A stretch of DNA of 64,000 nt from Bathynomus jamesi (GCA_023014485.1 JAJOZX010000197.1:310001-374000), one strand, 5' to 3'. Shown: positions 22,486-35,116, counted from the first letter of the stretch. Translations and numbers: made by a program. Notes: generated from the letters alone by a model not told the origin.

Positions 22486-23156
22486 ATGGTGTCGACGAAA
22501 CTACACCAAATTACATTTTGTACTTTATTTTTCTTACATTTTTGCTTCGCGTCTAAAATACTTTTGATTATGCCATTTGGACCGATAAGCCATAAAATAT
22601 TCTTTAATGGAATCGTCCAAGCACTTGCTGAGAAGGGTCACAAGGTACTATGAAAACATTGTTTAAACTCTACTTATCTATCTACCTATCTATCTATCTA
22701 TCTACCTACCTACCTACCTAGCTAAATAAAAAAACTCATAAAAGTAAACAAAATGATTGTTAAGAATTTATATGTTAAATTCAAACATAATATACTGTTA
22801 CTTTTCAAAATTCAGGTAACCGTCATCAGTCCTTTTAAACCTTCGGAATTAAGACCAAATGTGAGGGAAATCACAGTATCAACAAATTATTGGGAACAAA
22901 TGGTACCCAACGCTTTCGAAGCTAGTCTTATGAACGTGAGCAAAACGATGATGAAAGTGGGGCCGAGAGGGTGCGTTGACACACTGCTAGAGGAACCCGT
23001 TCAACGAATCCTGAAGGAGAAATTTGATTTGATACTTCAGTCCATGTTTTTTGCCGAGTGTTATCTCCCGTACATCTATGAGAACAAGGTGAGGTCGCTA
23101 CTGCTCAGTCTACTGAAGTATCATCATCATTACACAGTAATTTTATGTTTCATTTT

Positions 23157-23191
<35 letters not shown>

Positions 23192-23195
<4 letters not shown>

Positions 23196-23843
23196 AAACA
23201 CAAACCGTGCATGGAACAAGAAATTCTTCTGGGAAATTACATTCGTTATAGTTCGAATAAGTAATGATAAATGACAAATACTATAGTTTTTTCTTTTTCA
23301 TGATGGAAAGCCCACGTTGGGCTTTCCATCACGAAAAAGAAAAAACGGTACTTGTGGGTTATCTGTCGCCACTTTTTAATATTTTTTTATTTATTTATTT
23401 TATATATTAAGAGAAGAGGATTCTTTATACTGTACGGCATTGACGATTGGTTAGGTTAAGTCGTGCTAGTTTGGTTAAATAAAAAACTTTTTAATATTTT
23501 TTTTATTTAGTTATTTTTATATATTAAGAGAAGAGGATTCTTTATACTGTACGGCATTGACGATTGGTTAGGTTAAGTCGTGCTGGTTTGGTTAAATAAA
23601 ACGGTATTTAACCAAACTAGCACGACTTAACCTAACCAATCGTCAATGCAGTACAGTATAAAGAATCCTCTTCTCTTAATATATAAAAATAAATAAATAA
23701 AAAAAATATTAAAAAGTGGCGACAGATAACCCACAAGTACCGAAAAAACTATAGTATTTGTCATTTATCATTACTTATTCGAACTATAGTGGATGTAATT
23801 TCCCAGAAGAGTTCCTTGTTCCACGCACGGTCTGTGTTTAACA
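23192..23843. mobile_element. Palindromic element, GTTAAACAC ends, interrupted by FB-3
   Basis: Same element as 10427-10674, same site. Its right arm is split by a 395-bp insertion. Confidence 0.75.
23347..23741. mobile_element. Foldback element FB-3 (8-bp TSD), unit 2 only
   Basis: Starts GGTACTTGTGGGTTATCTGT and ends with the exact inverse. Flanked by GAAAAAAC at 23339-23346 and 23742-23749. Unit 1 shows the single empty GAAAAAAC at the matching site near 10570. The left arm contains a tandem duplication of about 120 bp (TTTTTAATATTTTTTT..TTGGTTAAATAAA twice); the right arm has it once. The core again has CTAACCAATCGTCAATGC and its inverse. Confidence 0.85.
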
Positions 23844-23887
23844 TATAAGTTTCTCAGGGGACCATTCTGAGTTTGTGAGTGGGTGTG

Positions 23888-23901
23888 TGTATATATATAT
23901 A

Positions 23902-23961
<60 letters not shown>

Positions 23962-23962
23962 A
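23888..23962. repeat. (TA)n-(TG)n microsatellite, intron 2 of B2
   Basis: TA run followed by TGTGTGTGTG. Confidence 0.9.
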
Positions 23963-25124
23963 CACTGTATATAAAATAATAATAACAATGGTGCCAAGTG
24001 AGTTTTGTGGTGTAAACCTTAGTCGAATAAGGACCAACAAGAGTAAAAATTTTCGACATTTTTTAATATCATCTTCAGTCCAAAAATCAGAAATATTTGG
24101 TAGTTAAAAACCAAATAGGAAGTTAAAACAATTTTAAATATTGACAAATCACAAACATTACGAACTAAAATTGAAAAAAGTCACGCAATTATATTATAAA
24201 GTTAAATAATACAATTAAAAAAATAAAAATTGTAAATAAAACCCATAAAAGGGGATTACCTTTGAGAGGAAAGTAAATTTAAGTGAATCCAATCCAAAAT
24301 CACTTGTCATTCCAGATTCCATTTATATTCTTTTCCGAATACCCTCATAGTCCTTATTCAGAAATAGTTGGCAACTTGGAAATGCCCTCCATCGTGCCAA
24401 ACATATTACGGAAGCAACTTATCCCATGACATTTATGCAACGGATGGTTTCATCTATTTTCCGTGACGACCGTTTACAGTACCTACTATGGGACCAACTT
24501 AATGTAAGTAATCCTAAAAATGGTATTATGGAATAATTGGAAAATAACGAGTAATTACGAGACAAATCAAATCATTTTTTTTTACTTAACCTTCCTCATT
24601 ATTTTGGAGTTGCAATGTACGTATAATTTCGGAAAAAAGTTTGCCTACAAATATGTTATCTTTAAACAAAAATTTTAAATGGTGAGATTAATAAATATGA
24701 AAAACAAAACCCAAATTTTACTCATTAGTAATTTTTTATTTCCTTCAGATCTTTTATGCTAATAGGCGAACTTTTTTCCAAAAAATGTACCCGTTTATAT
24801 GAAGGTATTATAACAGTGTCAACTGCAATTTTCCTTTCATTTAGCATAGAGGACGAATGCAGAAGGAGAGGTATTCTATCTTCAAATACACCTTCTATTT
24901 CTGCCTTGCAGAAAACTTCTAGTTTGGCCATAATCAACAGGTAATTTCTTTTTGAACACCCTGTATAAAAATGCATCAATGAATTTGTTATTTATTGACA
25001 GTATATACAAAGCAATTCTTCATATAAAATGTTAATTTTGAACATAATGAATCACTTTGAAATTATTTATACAATTACTGCTCGTTAACTAATTACCTCT
25101 TCCTGCCCGAGATAATCTTTTCGG

Positions 25125-25158
<34 letters not shown>

Positions 25159-25290
25159 TGTTTTTTTTTTTGTAATATAACTCAAATTTAAACTGTTTGG
25201 AGCAAAAAAAAAATTATCAAGGTTCTAAGCTGCATATGTTACATATTCACTTTTTAACAATTACTGAATTAATAACGTGAATATTTTGTA

Positions 25291-26490
25291 CAGGGTGTCC
25301 ATAAAGTCACGCATCATAGGAACATAAGCAATGTCCATTTATTTATGTCTCCATCAGGAAAATATTAGTGATGCACCGATTAATCGGCATCCATCGCATA
25401 ATCGGCAGATATTTTGCTTATCGGCATCAGCAAATTTTTGCCGATTTTTGCCGATTAATATTAAATATTCCAAATTTTATAAATAGATTTTCAATGATTA
25501 TTTAAGTTATAATGTCTTACGTTACTGACTTATTGCATTTTAAATTCAAATTTAAATCATGAAATGAGCATTTTAATTATAGTCACCCTGAAAAACTAAG
25601 AAAACGGTAAACAGAAAATGGGACAACCACACTTAGTAAAAGTGAGTAGTGAGTATAGTGAGTAAAAATGATCTTAAATCTGACATAGGATTTTTCCACT
25701 TAGATACCCATTACCCGTATTATTATTTATGGTAAACTTAAATTTCTTGACAAGAAAATACAAGTAGAAATTTCTTGACAAGAAAATACGAGTAGAACTC
25801 GTTATGAAATGGGTACAAGCTAGTAGTCATATAGCAAGGCCTAGACTTAGGCTAGCCCAGTTTTTCAAACATTTGTAGCAGCTTAGGTTAGCCTACATTA
25901 ATAAACACTTGTTTACTCTTGGACTTTGATAATTTTTGTTCCTTCTTTCTATGCATTCGAGGAGCAATATATGAAAATCAGAAAATAAAGTTCACCATGT
26001 GGGTGTCCACTGTCCACTCCAATGACTACTAGTCTTTTTAGTTTTTACTAAGCTAGGTGGACACTAGGAAAATACATTATAGGGCCTCTTTAAAACTATA
26101 GCTGTATTTAAAAAAAATAAAACATTGTCGTCAGAAAAGTAAATTAAAAATAAAATTTAAGTCCATAAGTTACTCAGTAAGGCAAAAAGTGAAAGAAAAT
26201 ATACTTATGCTATTATTAATATAGAACAAATCTTTTCCCTAAATTTCATTTATTAGATAATCGGCATCGGCAAAATTTTAAGTAATCGGCATTGGTATCG
26301 GCATCGGCAAAAATTTAGCATCGGTGCATCACTAAAAAATATGTTGAGAATTATTCAAAGAAACCTGCTTTTTCGTTTACAAACATGTTTTGACATTGGT
26401 GGGAATCATTTCGAACAAATAAATAAAACAAAATAAAAAATAAAAAAATTAATGTATCTTCCTATGATGCGTAACTTTATGGACACCCTG
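25291..26490. mobile_element. Tc1/mariner-type MITE with nested MITE, B2
   Basis: Same nest as 12166-13360 in intron 4, TA-flanked. Confidence 0.8.
25366..26334. mobile_element. Nested hAT-like MITE, B2
   Basis: TAGTGATGCACCGAT..ATCGGTGCATCACTA ends. Equivalent to 12241-13204. Confidence 0.75.
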
Positions 26491-26720
26491 TAGAAGTATA
26501 AATTATAACAAATATTTTCTCGTCTGATCAGCGTACGAGCTTTGGAAATCCCACAGAGACTCTATTCACCGACTGTAATATTTGCTGGCGGGATTCATAT
26601 CAATCCAAAAGTACAGCTGCCAAAAGTAGGTTAACGATGCTTTTATAGTTCATGAAATATCTTCGATTAAAACTAATAAGTACGAAAGCAAAACTTAAAA
26701 AAAAAATGACGCGAATAAAA

Positions 26721-26983
26721 TTAAGGCGTCTCGAGTACGAGGGGCGAACTTGCTAAACCAGTTTTGAGATACAGTAGACGCGTTTAATTTCTGTGATTAT
26801 TATGTACGACGGGCACATAGCGCAAATACACGCATTGAAAATAACTACATTTTGAGCGTACGATGGGGGTATTTCGCTATACCAAGTTGTCTGTGGATGG
26901 GGGAGGGTTGAACTATTGATTCGTGGAACAATCCCAAAATCGCCAGTGTGACGAGTTCGCCTCTCGTTATCGCGAAGCCTCAA
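26721..26983. mobile_element. 263-bp TIR element (TTGAGGC type), B2
   Basis: Equivalent of 13591-13853 in intron 5. The left end is mutated to TTAAGGC. Confidence 0.7.
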
Positions 26984-28325
26984 TTATTTTTTGATTTTTC
27001 GAGAAATCTTCTATTCTAGTTTTTGGTGTCTTCAAAATTTTAATATTTTCATCTAAATTCGCTTTACATTTCATCTCAGTAGAAAGATACTTTTAACAAA
27101 TAGAGTTTCAGTTTATTTTGATAAACAAAGCATAAAATTTTATCTTTAGTGCGTTTTTTCAACAAATACGCTCTACTCTGTTTTACTTTAGTTCAACGGT
27201 TGAAATCATCATACGATCCTCGCTTATTGTCATGTAAATAAATATTATGTAAACAATATAACCTGCAATTAAGACATGGATATCAAATCGATATAATATC
27301 TGTGCTGTATCTTAAAAGGAACTTCAACAGTGGTTGGATGCGTCGGGTGACGAAGGATTCATCCTGTTCTCTTTGGGTTCCCACACAAAGATATCTCACA
27401 TGAAAACAGAGTAAGTATATGACTCCCCCTCGGGCCACGCACCAGTCTTTCAATATAGATGGAGTAATCGATGTGCGCAAAACAAACTGTATTACTCGAG
27501 AGATTTAAACAAATTTTAAAATAATTGACATTTCATCAGGCATCGTCAGATCCTTGTGAACGTCTTTCAGTCTCTGAAGCAGAGAATTCTCTGGAAATCG
27601 GATCTCCAACAAATTAACGATTTGCCACCGAATGTCAAACTCAGCCAATGGCTGCCCCAACAAGCGATTTTAGGTAATGGTAACAATTATACTGATAAAT
27701 TTTATGTTATGTTTATAACAAAGAACAATAAAAATGTGGGTAATGTATTTAACAACTTAATTTAGACGTTCCTTTTAGTTTTTGTCTAATTAATCCAATT
27801 TGTAGCTCACCCCAAAATTCGGTTATTTATAACTCACGGAGGACTTTTGAGTACTCAGGAGGCAACCTACTTCGGAGTTCCTATTATCGGCATGCCAGTA
27901 TTCATCGACCAACACACAATGTCGCGCGAGTGGCTGCTGAAGGATGGGGAAAAAAGTTGGAATGGAAACACTTGACGGAGGAAACTTTCCGAAGTCTCAT
28001 TCTCGAAACAATGGAAGACTCGAGGTTTGTTCTTCTGATGCCATCGAGACCATAAGTCATCGCTATGTCTCTTTCATAATCTTTTATGTTTATATTACCA
28101 TTAATTTCAATTGCCTTTTAGTTTTCGTCAGACGGTCGCTAAAAGGTCAACGATAATGAAGGATTTGCCCCAAAGTCCTTCTGAAAACGTCGTGTACTGG
28201 GTCGAATATGTTCTCAGGCATAATGGGGCCACACACCTACAAACCCCTTTCTTGTACATGCCATGGTAAGAAGATTTATAACTCACAATTCATTTAATTT
28301 TCTCTTTAAAATTCATAATTATTTA

Positions 28326-28478
28326 GCCTTTGGTTTGCTTCCGCCCGAATTGTTCATTCTCAAAGGTTGAGCTTTTCACTCCACCTTAGACCTTAAACTG
28401 TGGAATCCGAACCACGCCGCACCAGCAGACCAGCGTCTTAACCACTAGGCTATCCAAGCTACCCATAGGCTATTACCC
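28326..28478 (-). mobile_element. tRNA-derived SINE-a, B2 intron 9
   Basis: Same A-box and B-box head as 15198-15350. Confidence 0.65.
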
Positions 28479-28543
28479 ATAAATTCTGTTTAAAACTTAA
28501 AATATTTTTCTTTCGAACATTTATCAACATTAAAAATAATTTT

Positions 28544-28746
28544 GAATCACCTGAAGATCAGGGCCCCCAGCCTTCTTTAGTTAGCTTTATAAGGCTAACT
28601 AACGAAAATATCACGACCTAACCTAACCAATCGTCAAGGCCGAACAGTTGACCTAACAGTTGGTTAGGATAGGTCGTGATATTTTCGTTAGTTAGCCTTA
28701 TAAGGTTAACTAAAGAAGGCTGGGGGCCCTGATCTTCAGGTGATCC
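28544..28746. mobile_element. Foldback FB-2, B2 intron 9
   Basis: 203 bp, same ends and ATAATTTT target duplication as in B1. Confidence 0.8.
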
Positions 28747-28849
28747 ATAATTTTTCCCTTTCTAAAATAACACCAAAAGGTTTTTCGCTTTTAGTTATTC
28801 ATTTTTCATTGAAGCAAATTTAGATTAATATTTATAAACAAAGTTAAAG

Positions 28850-29082
28850 GTAACAGCCAGGTCTCATAACCCACAAGGAAGTTGAGGGTACGGACCCCGA
28901 GTCTCACTACCTTAACCAGAATCAATTAAAAGGGGATGGCACGCCCGCCGCTTCGTCGTCACGTAAGATACAGAAAACACAACCGCCCACCTCAACGTAG
29001 CATTCGGATTCAAACCCACGACTCAACGGAGTCTCAGCACTACTGGGCGACGACCTAACCGATCCAACCACGAGACACTCCA
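28850..29082 (-). mobile_element. tRNA-derived SINE-b, B2 intron 9
   Basis: Same element as 15726-15958, B box GGGTTTGAATCC intact. Confidence 0.7.
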
Positions 29083-29802
29083 TTATAAATAAGACATAAA
29101 ATTATGCTAATAAAAATAACTTTGTATAATTAACAATACATCTATTGAGTGGGTAATACCATTTAATACAAACGAAGTAAAATCACTGGGGTCAGGGGTT
29201 ACACTCGCAATGGTGCTGATTAAAATTAATCTGTAGGAATTAGCGCAATGGGTCGAGTTCGTCTGGCCTCAGCACTGTGCCACTCTCTCGTCCACTTTAC
29301 TCATTTTTAGTACTGTTATTATTATTGACATATTTACTCTATTTCTTTGCAGGTATCAAATTTACAATACGGACGTGTGGATTCTTCTCTTGTTAATAAC
29401 AACCATACTATTGTGTATTATTACATACTTGTTAGTAATATTGTTTCGTTATTGTTGTTTTTATTGTTGTTATAGAAAAAGAAAAGATATCAAAGCGAAA
29501 AAACATTAATTAATAACTCAAAATTTGTTTCATTTTCCCTAACCCACCCACCTAGGACTGTCCCAATCTAGTCTGAGAAATAGGGAGTGGATATTATAGA
29601 GTTTAATAATGTGTCTTTCTTCTTATATAGTTTTCATGGATTTATTATTAAGGTAAATTATATTATTTTCTCTTAATAGCTCCTAATTTCCAAATTTTTA
29701 ACAATAATTTTTCATATTTAAAAAAAGAACCAATAATTTTTATTATAGTTGCTTCACCAAATTTTTCTTTATTATTTTTTATGATAATTGGTCTTAATCA
29801 TT

Positions 29803-29842
<40 letters not shown>

Positions 29843-29912
29843 GTTTATTGAATTAGTTATTTGTATTTCTTTGATACTGTTTGAAGTGTAGATAGGAAAT
29901 ATCAGGCTTGAT

Positions 29913-30385
29913 TTTAGCTATTGAAAACTGTATTACGAGAGTTAGAAGAAATTATTATTATTATTATTATTATTTATTATTATATGAGGCCATCCGAGGA
30001 AGAAGTGGCTAAGCGACAAAAGAGAAAAACTCCAGAAAACGGAGTTAAAGTTACACAAAATTTGAAAGTGTCATAACTTTTGAACTTTTGAACCTAAAAA
30101 AATTCAAAAGCTATGACACTTACAAATTGGTACAACTTTAACTGTTTTCTAGCGGGGGGGGTGGGGGGGGGGGTGTACTTTTGTCGCTTAGCCACTTCTT
30201 CCTCGGAGGGCTTCATATAATAAAAGCGATTTTCCTGCTTTATTCGAGTATCGTTTTGTAACAGATTTCGACATTTCAAAGAATTAACTTTACATATTTG
30301 GAAAAGAGACAAAAACAAAGTAGTAATAATAATAATAATAATAATAATTTCTTATGACTCTCGTAATACAGTTTTCAATAGCTAA
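29913..30385. repeat. Foldback repeat between convergent UGT-B2 and UGT-A last exon
   Basis: Counterpart of 16813-17278. The central G-run is expanded here (30153-30173: eight G, T, eleven G, T), giving strong G-quadruplex potential. Confidence 0.75.
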
Positions 30386-31193
30386 ACTCGAGCCTTTTAA
30401 GCAATACCCTAAAAATTAAAGTGTAACAGGAGAATATCAAATGTAAATTTCTAGTTAAGTCCGATAAAATATGAAATCAATAGGTTTTTACTAGTATCGA
30501 AGGTCGACGAAATTTTAATGCCCCTGATCTCGGTGAATGTCAAAAATTAATTTAGTTATTCATCCCCTGTACACTATACTAAAAAAAATGGCATTGAACT
30601 TGAAAATGGCACTGAAATTATAATGTAACTGAAGTTAAAAATGGCACTGAATTTAAAAATGACATTAAATTTTCTTTCCTATGACCCATTTTTTACTGTT
30701 ATATATTTTAACAGAATGCCAATACCAATAATGGGTTGAAAGTTTAGTGAAAATCACTTAGAATTCAACTTAATTACGTATTTTTCTTGAATTAAGATAA
30801 AAAGAGAATTTTAGTAAGAACCAAATTTTTAACAATGAAATTACAGTGAATTGTAAAATAAGTCAAATCAGGCTATGCATTTCACCCAAAATTTAACTTA
30901 TTCGTCAAAACGGGCTCATTTAGATCGTTTCCTTTATCCTTTTACATTAGATTAGGTTAGGTAAGTTTAGTTTGTAGATTAGCTGAACTTACAGGTAGAT
31001 TTATACTATAAAAGTGCCTAAAAGAATTAAAGCAAATGAATTGTACGTTTTGGCACGAATGAAATGATAAAAAACGAACGCAATTTGGCGCGTAAGTTAA
31101 ATTTTGGCGCGAACGCTACAGTTGTTGTTGTTGTTGTCGGATAAACAAAAGACAAACGGTTTTTTTACAAATGTATATTTTTGGAAAATAAAA
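30386..31193. other. 3' flank of inner-left UGT-A last exon, no gene
   Basis: Same as 4645-5442. Contains the AAAATGGCACTGAA tandem repeat at 30583-30675. Confidence 0.55.
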
Positions 31194-31329
31194 TTATTCT
31201 GTTTTTCTTTTAAAACACTTCCTCATGCATAATTTATAACATGATTTAATTAATAAAAGTACAATTATTATAATTGCAGTAGAAACTGTCGTAATAAATA
31301 GCCAAACATCTACGTTGTAGATTTGGTGC
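31194..31329 (-). pseudogene. Orphan UGT-A last exon (inner left)
   Basis: 136-nt exon, frame open, stop TAA at 31194-31196. It is the inverted counterpart of the attached exon at 40962-41097, with homologous flanks out to the spacer, so it was created by the inverted duplication. The remaining UGT-A exons are not upstream of it. Confidence 0.85.
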
Positions 31330-31808
31330 CTGCAAAAGAGGGGAAAAATTTAGTGTCCTCTAATATTATAATTTTCATTCATTTTAATTTTTTAGTAATA
31401 CATATCAAAGAATATTTATAACGCGTAACAGGTAATATAAAGGTTTTGAAGTGTAAACCTAAGTAATATTAAACCTATATCACACCACCGCTTGAATATT
31501 TGTGAATTGGCAAAAATCGGCGTTTGAAAAATTTCAAAATTTCGTCGCTGAATAGCGACTAAGAGTTGTTTACATTTTCAAACGCCGGATTTTGCGGTTC
31601 TAAGCAAGGAACGATTCAGCGGAGAAAAGAAAAGGGGCATTCAGTGGCCGTGTGATATGGCTTTAGTCTTTTCAGGAGAGAATTTTCACATTTTCAAACG
31701 CCAAATTTTGCACTTTTAAGCAAGGAACGATTCACAGCAGTTGAATAAAATATAAAAAATGGTATTTAGCGGCCTTCACAGGAGGGAAAGTAGCTTGCAT
31801 GATAATAG

Positions 31809-33751
31809 GGATTGGGGACTGTTCGCCGCCGGAGGTTCGCAACCCCTGGTTCGCCTCCAGCGATTCGCTGATGGGGACTGTTCGCCACCAGGGACAATTC
31901 GCCACCATCAATTTATTTAAATTGGCAATAAAACAAATTTTTGTACAAGCTATATATTGAAATGAAATAATTAAACGCAGTTATTTATAAAAATGAGGTA
32001 AAATAAGGAAATTTGAATTAATTTAATAATTATGTTAAATGCAAACAGTATATTTATTGAAAATAAATCAATAGTTATTTAAAAAAATTAGATAAATAAA
32101 ATTTCAATTCATTTGATAATTATGTGCTAAGCCTCGCAAATATTCTAAACAGTCTCTTTCACCATACTCCAGCACGATTTTCTTAATTCTTGCATCCATG
32201 TCACGATATTTTTTTAGCTTCAGTGTCAGGTGATGGCCAGCAATAAGTTGTTCCATATACAAGTCACGACCTTTTTGTATGATACTTTGACTAACGACTC
32301 AATAAACTTCCATATAGTGGGATGATGAGCTCCAAGTTCAAAGGCAAGTTTTCGGTGTGCAGCTTCGGCATGATAATTAATTATTTGTCCTATCTTCGTC
32401 ATTGATAGTTGTCTCGTATACACTCCACATGTCATGGGGGAACAAGGGGACTCTTCTGCTGGTGCCACTCCTATTGTAGAGTCCAATATAATTAAATTCA
32501 AACCAGTTCAGTATTGGTTGCAATTCTTGTGGCAATTCATTGGCAAGTGCTTCTACATGGGCATCAATGTCAGCAATTGGCACAAAAGCAAGAGCAATTA
32601 CCATTTTTGCTTTTAATGCAAAGTCAGAATCGGTATTTTATTGTTGGGTGGCTCCAACTGTAGCAATATGTCTTCGCATGCTCTGCGCCAAATGAAAGAA
32701 ACAGCCTTTGATCCTAGCTTCAGGAAAACATTCTCTCATAGCAATGATAGCTGCCTGCTCAAAATCACAATGGATACACTGTAGACTGACATTTGGCAAT
32801 AATGACTTAATCATTTCAAACATGCGTGTATACGTGCAACGCTGTTTATTTGGTAGAAGTGCATAAAATATTGGATGAACCCCACCATGCTTTTTGGCTA
32901 AAATGCAATATACTTGTGAAAATAAAATAGGGGATATACTGAACCATACCATATCGAGGATACTAGATGCTGCAGCCAGGTCTCCCTGCCAAATATGATT
33001 ATTCGATCTCTTCCTGGGCCGCTATCTGCTAAGAGGAAGTTTTCTTCTCTCCCGTTCTCAGGCTTATATATTTTGTATTGATCAGGGATAATTAAATGTT
33101 CAAGGTCAATTGGATTCGGAGGTGCAGCACTTACATCATTTCGTCTCCGTCGAATTAGTTTCTTCATGCTGCATGTTGTGGGCAAAGATGCCTGGACCGA
33201 CTGAGGTACATTAGCAACACACTGGTTAATAAGAACGCTGGGTACTTCCATTGATTCTTCTGCTCGATGTTTCAAAGTAGTCTTTAGTTTAGCTACTTCA
33301 ATATTTGCAGCAGAAGCAGAATGCGTGTGGTTATTTATTTCATTAATAACTATGCCATTTCTCGTGTGAATTCGTCCATTACAACGACTCCTCTGTTCAC
33401 ATCGCCAAAATTTAACACTTTCATCGGTTTTGGAGTATTTGTCAAACACGTAAGTATAACCATTGTGAAAAAACTTTTCTTTTCCTCTTTTGCTCAAAAT
33501 AATTGTAGCCATTGTGAAGGGCGAGTCTCGAATGACGATTCTTAAGCTTTAACCCTCCATGTCATGTCTGAACAGAATTATCTTACATCTGGCAACAGTA
33601 AATGTACCATCTGAGGCCGCACTAACGAAGATTTAAAGTTAATTAGTTGTAACTTGTTAAACAAGTACCCGGTGGCGAACCGTCCTCGGCGGCGAACCGG
33701 CGGTGGCGAACCTCCGGCGGCGAAAGGGCGGCGGCGAATGGTACCATTCTG
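31809..33751 (-). mobile_element. Mutator-like (MULE) transposon, copy M1
   Basis: 1,943 bp flanked by GATAATAG at 31801-31808 and 33752-33759 (8-bp target duplication). Empty sites exist in the related regions near 6055, 18665 and 52580. The ends are clusters of TTCGCC/GGCGAA motifs: left TTCGCCGCCGGAGGTTCGC, right the inverse with the same string after an extra TTCGCCGCCGCCC. A single transposase gene reads on the minus strand. Sits about 0.5 kb from the left arm's inner boundary, in the remnant of UGT-A intron 9. Confidence 0.85.
32104..33512 (-). pseudogene. MULE transposase with FLYWCH-type zinc finger, degenerate (M1)
   Basis: Starts at ATG 33512 with MATIILSKRGKEKFFHNGYT, then FWRCEQRSRCNGRIHT and a His-x-His (NNHTH): a FLYWCH-type zinc finger for DNA binding. 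Downstream is the MULE DDE core: SPILFSQVYCILAKKHGGVH, IHCDFEQAAI (second catalytic Asp) and NYHAEAAHRKLAFE (acidic residue). It ends ..LRGLAHNY then stop near 32104. The first catalytic block, normally DGTF before SISP, is missing: WYG runs straight into an out-of-frame SVYP, as if about 8 nt were deleted. At least three further frame changes split the gene. Not functional. Confidence 0.8.
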
Positions 33752-33759
33752 GATAATAG

Positions 33760-33810
33760 ATATGTTAAACTAGACAAAAGCACTTGGTAAATATATATAT
33801 ATATTTACTA

Positions 33811-33842
<32 letters not shown>

Positions 33843-34259
33843 AGAAAAAAAATGGCCTAGAAACATAGGATTTCTAAAAAGCATAAAAAAATTACTAATT
33901 AGTAATGATTAGGTTTTGTTTTTGAAATTGTATTACTCATACCAAAAAAGAAAAAAATATCAAAAGTGAAACATTACCAATTCGTAATTTTTTTATGCTT
34001 TTTAGGCATTTTATGTTTCTAGTCAAACCTATTTACCGAAACTGTATAACTTTTGCACCGTATACAGTTGGATCATTTATTAGATTCATGTTAAGCCAGT
34101 ATAAGGGTTATTGCGATGGGCAGTAACAACACAATCATCACCCCCCTCCCCACACTCCCCCCAATATAAATGCTGAGTATAGTAATAAAATATTTAGTGT
34201 ATAAAACAAAAATAAATAAAAGCAACAATAAAAACTAATAATAAATGTATAACTTTCAT
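33760..34259. other. Inner edge of left arm: (GA)n and a short inverted repeat
   Basis: Contains GA microsatellite at 33811-33838. An imperfect inverted repeat spans about 33850-34030 (GGCCTAGAAACATAGGATTT..TTTTATGTTTCTAGTC). A C-rich stretch lies at 34141-34163. Homology with the right arm ends at 34259. Confidence 0.6.
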
Positions 34260-35116
34260 GCAAAGCATGGCGGACAGAAGGTATAGTTATCGTTTATAAT
34301 TAATAATTGTAAGTTTAAATTATACAATAAATATTTATAATTGGCTTAAAATTTAATTTCCTTTAATAGATGCAATGATTTCTGTTTTCAAAATTTTCTT
34401 TCATTTAATTTTCACGATTTGAGAATAAGTTTTTCTTTTTTGAAGTATCGAAAGTATGTGTCGAGAAATGAAACTTTGGTCTCCTGAAACACCGCCTATT
34501 TGGGAGCTTCAAAGACAAGGTAGTCTTGCCATCATAAACAGGTACCGAATATAGCAATTAGTGTGTACGCAGCTGTAATTATATGAATTTCAAATATAAT
34601 TATAGTCTTTAAAATATAATTTATAATTTTATTGAATTTTAGTGTACGTTCTTTGGAAGTACCTGTAAAATCGACACCACCTACCACAATATATGCAGGG
34701 GAATTCACATTAAACCTACGAAACCGCTACCACAGGTAAATTAATTACAATTAAATTAATCGTACTTAAAACGTATTATTAAAAATTTCGAACAACTGAG
34801 ACCTGAAGTGACGAAAATACAGATTGGAAATTAAATAATTTTAAATTCTTTGACAATCAAATTACAAAGTTTATAAACTCAATCTTGAGAGAGTAATTTG
34901 GTTAATATTGCGCAGAACACGTCACCTAAACCTTAGAAAAAGAACAATATAGTGAGAATCCTTGTAAAAATAATGAAAGAAAATATGTTTCATATACTGT
35001 ACAAATGAATATTAATAAGATAAAATATTAATATTTAATATGTTATCTAACCAAAATTGGCAGCTGAAAGTATTGGCAGCAAATAATTGTTTCTTTGTTT
35101 CTGAGTTTCTGTGACC

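Larger units (their letters stand above)
22486..29509 (+). pseudogene. UDP-glycosyltransferase UGT-B2, broken
   Basis: Exons: 22486-22644, 22816-23088, 24316-24503, 24845-24940, 26532-26625, 27319-27410, 27540-27673, 27806-28024, 28122-28265, 29353-29509. Exon 1 is intact (53 codons) with a hydrophobic signal sequence (FCTLFFLHFCFAS) and His36 in GPISHKIFFNG, the position of the UGT catalytic His. Exon 10 is complete, with helix VWILLLLITTILLCIITYLL, a Cys/Tyr-rich segment and a basic tail ending DIKAKKH (KxKxx-type ER retrieval). Lesions: exon 3 is 188 nt instead of 194, lost as 2+1 bp and then 1+2 bp. The second pair leaves a shifted stretch containing a stop after LIP. Exon 8 lacks the same single base as in B1, so the signature exon shifts after DQH. 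Intron 2 hosts a palindromic element with FB-3 inserted in it. Confidence 0.85.
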
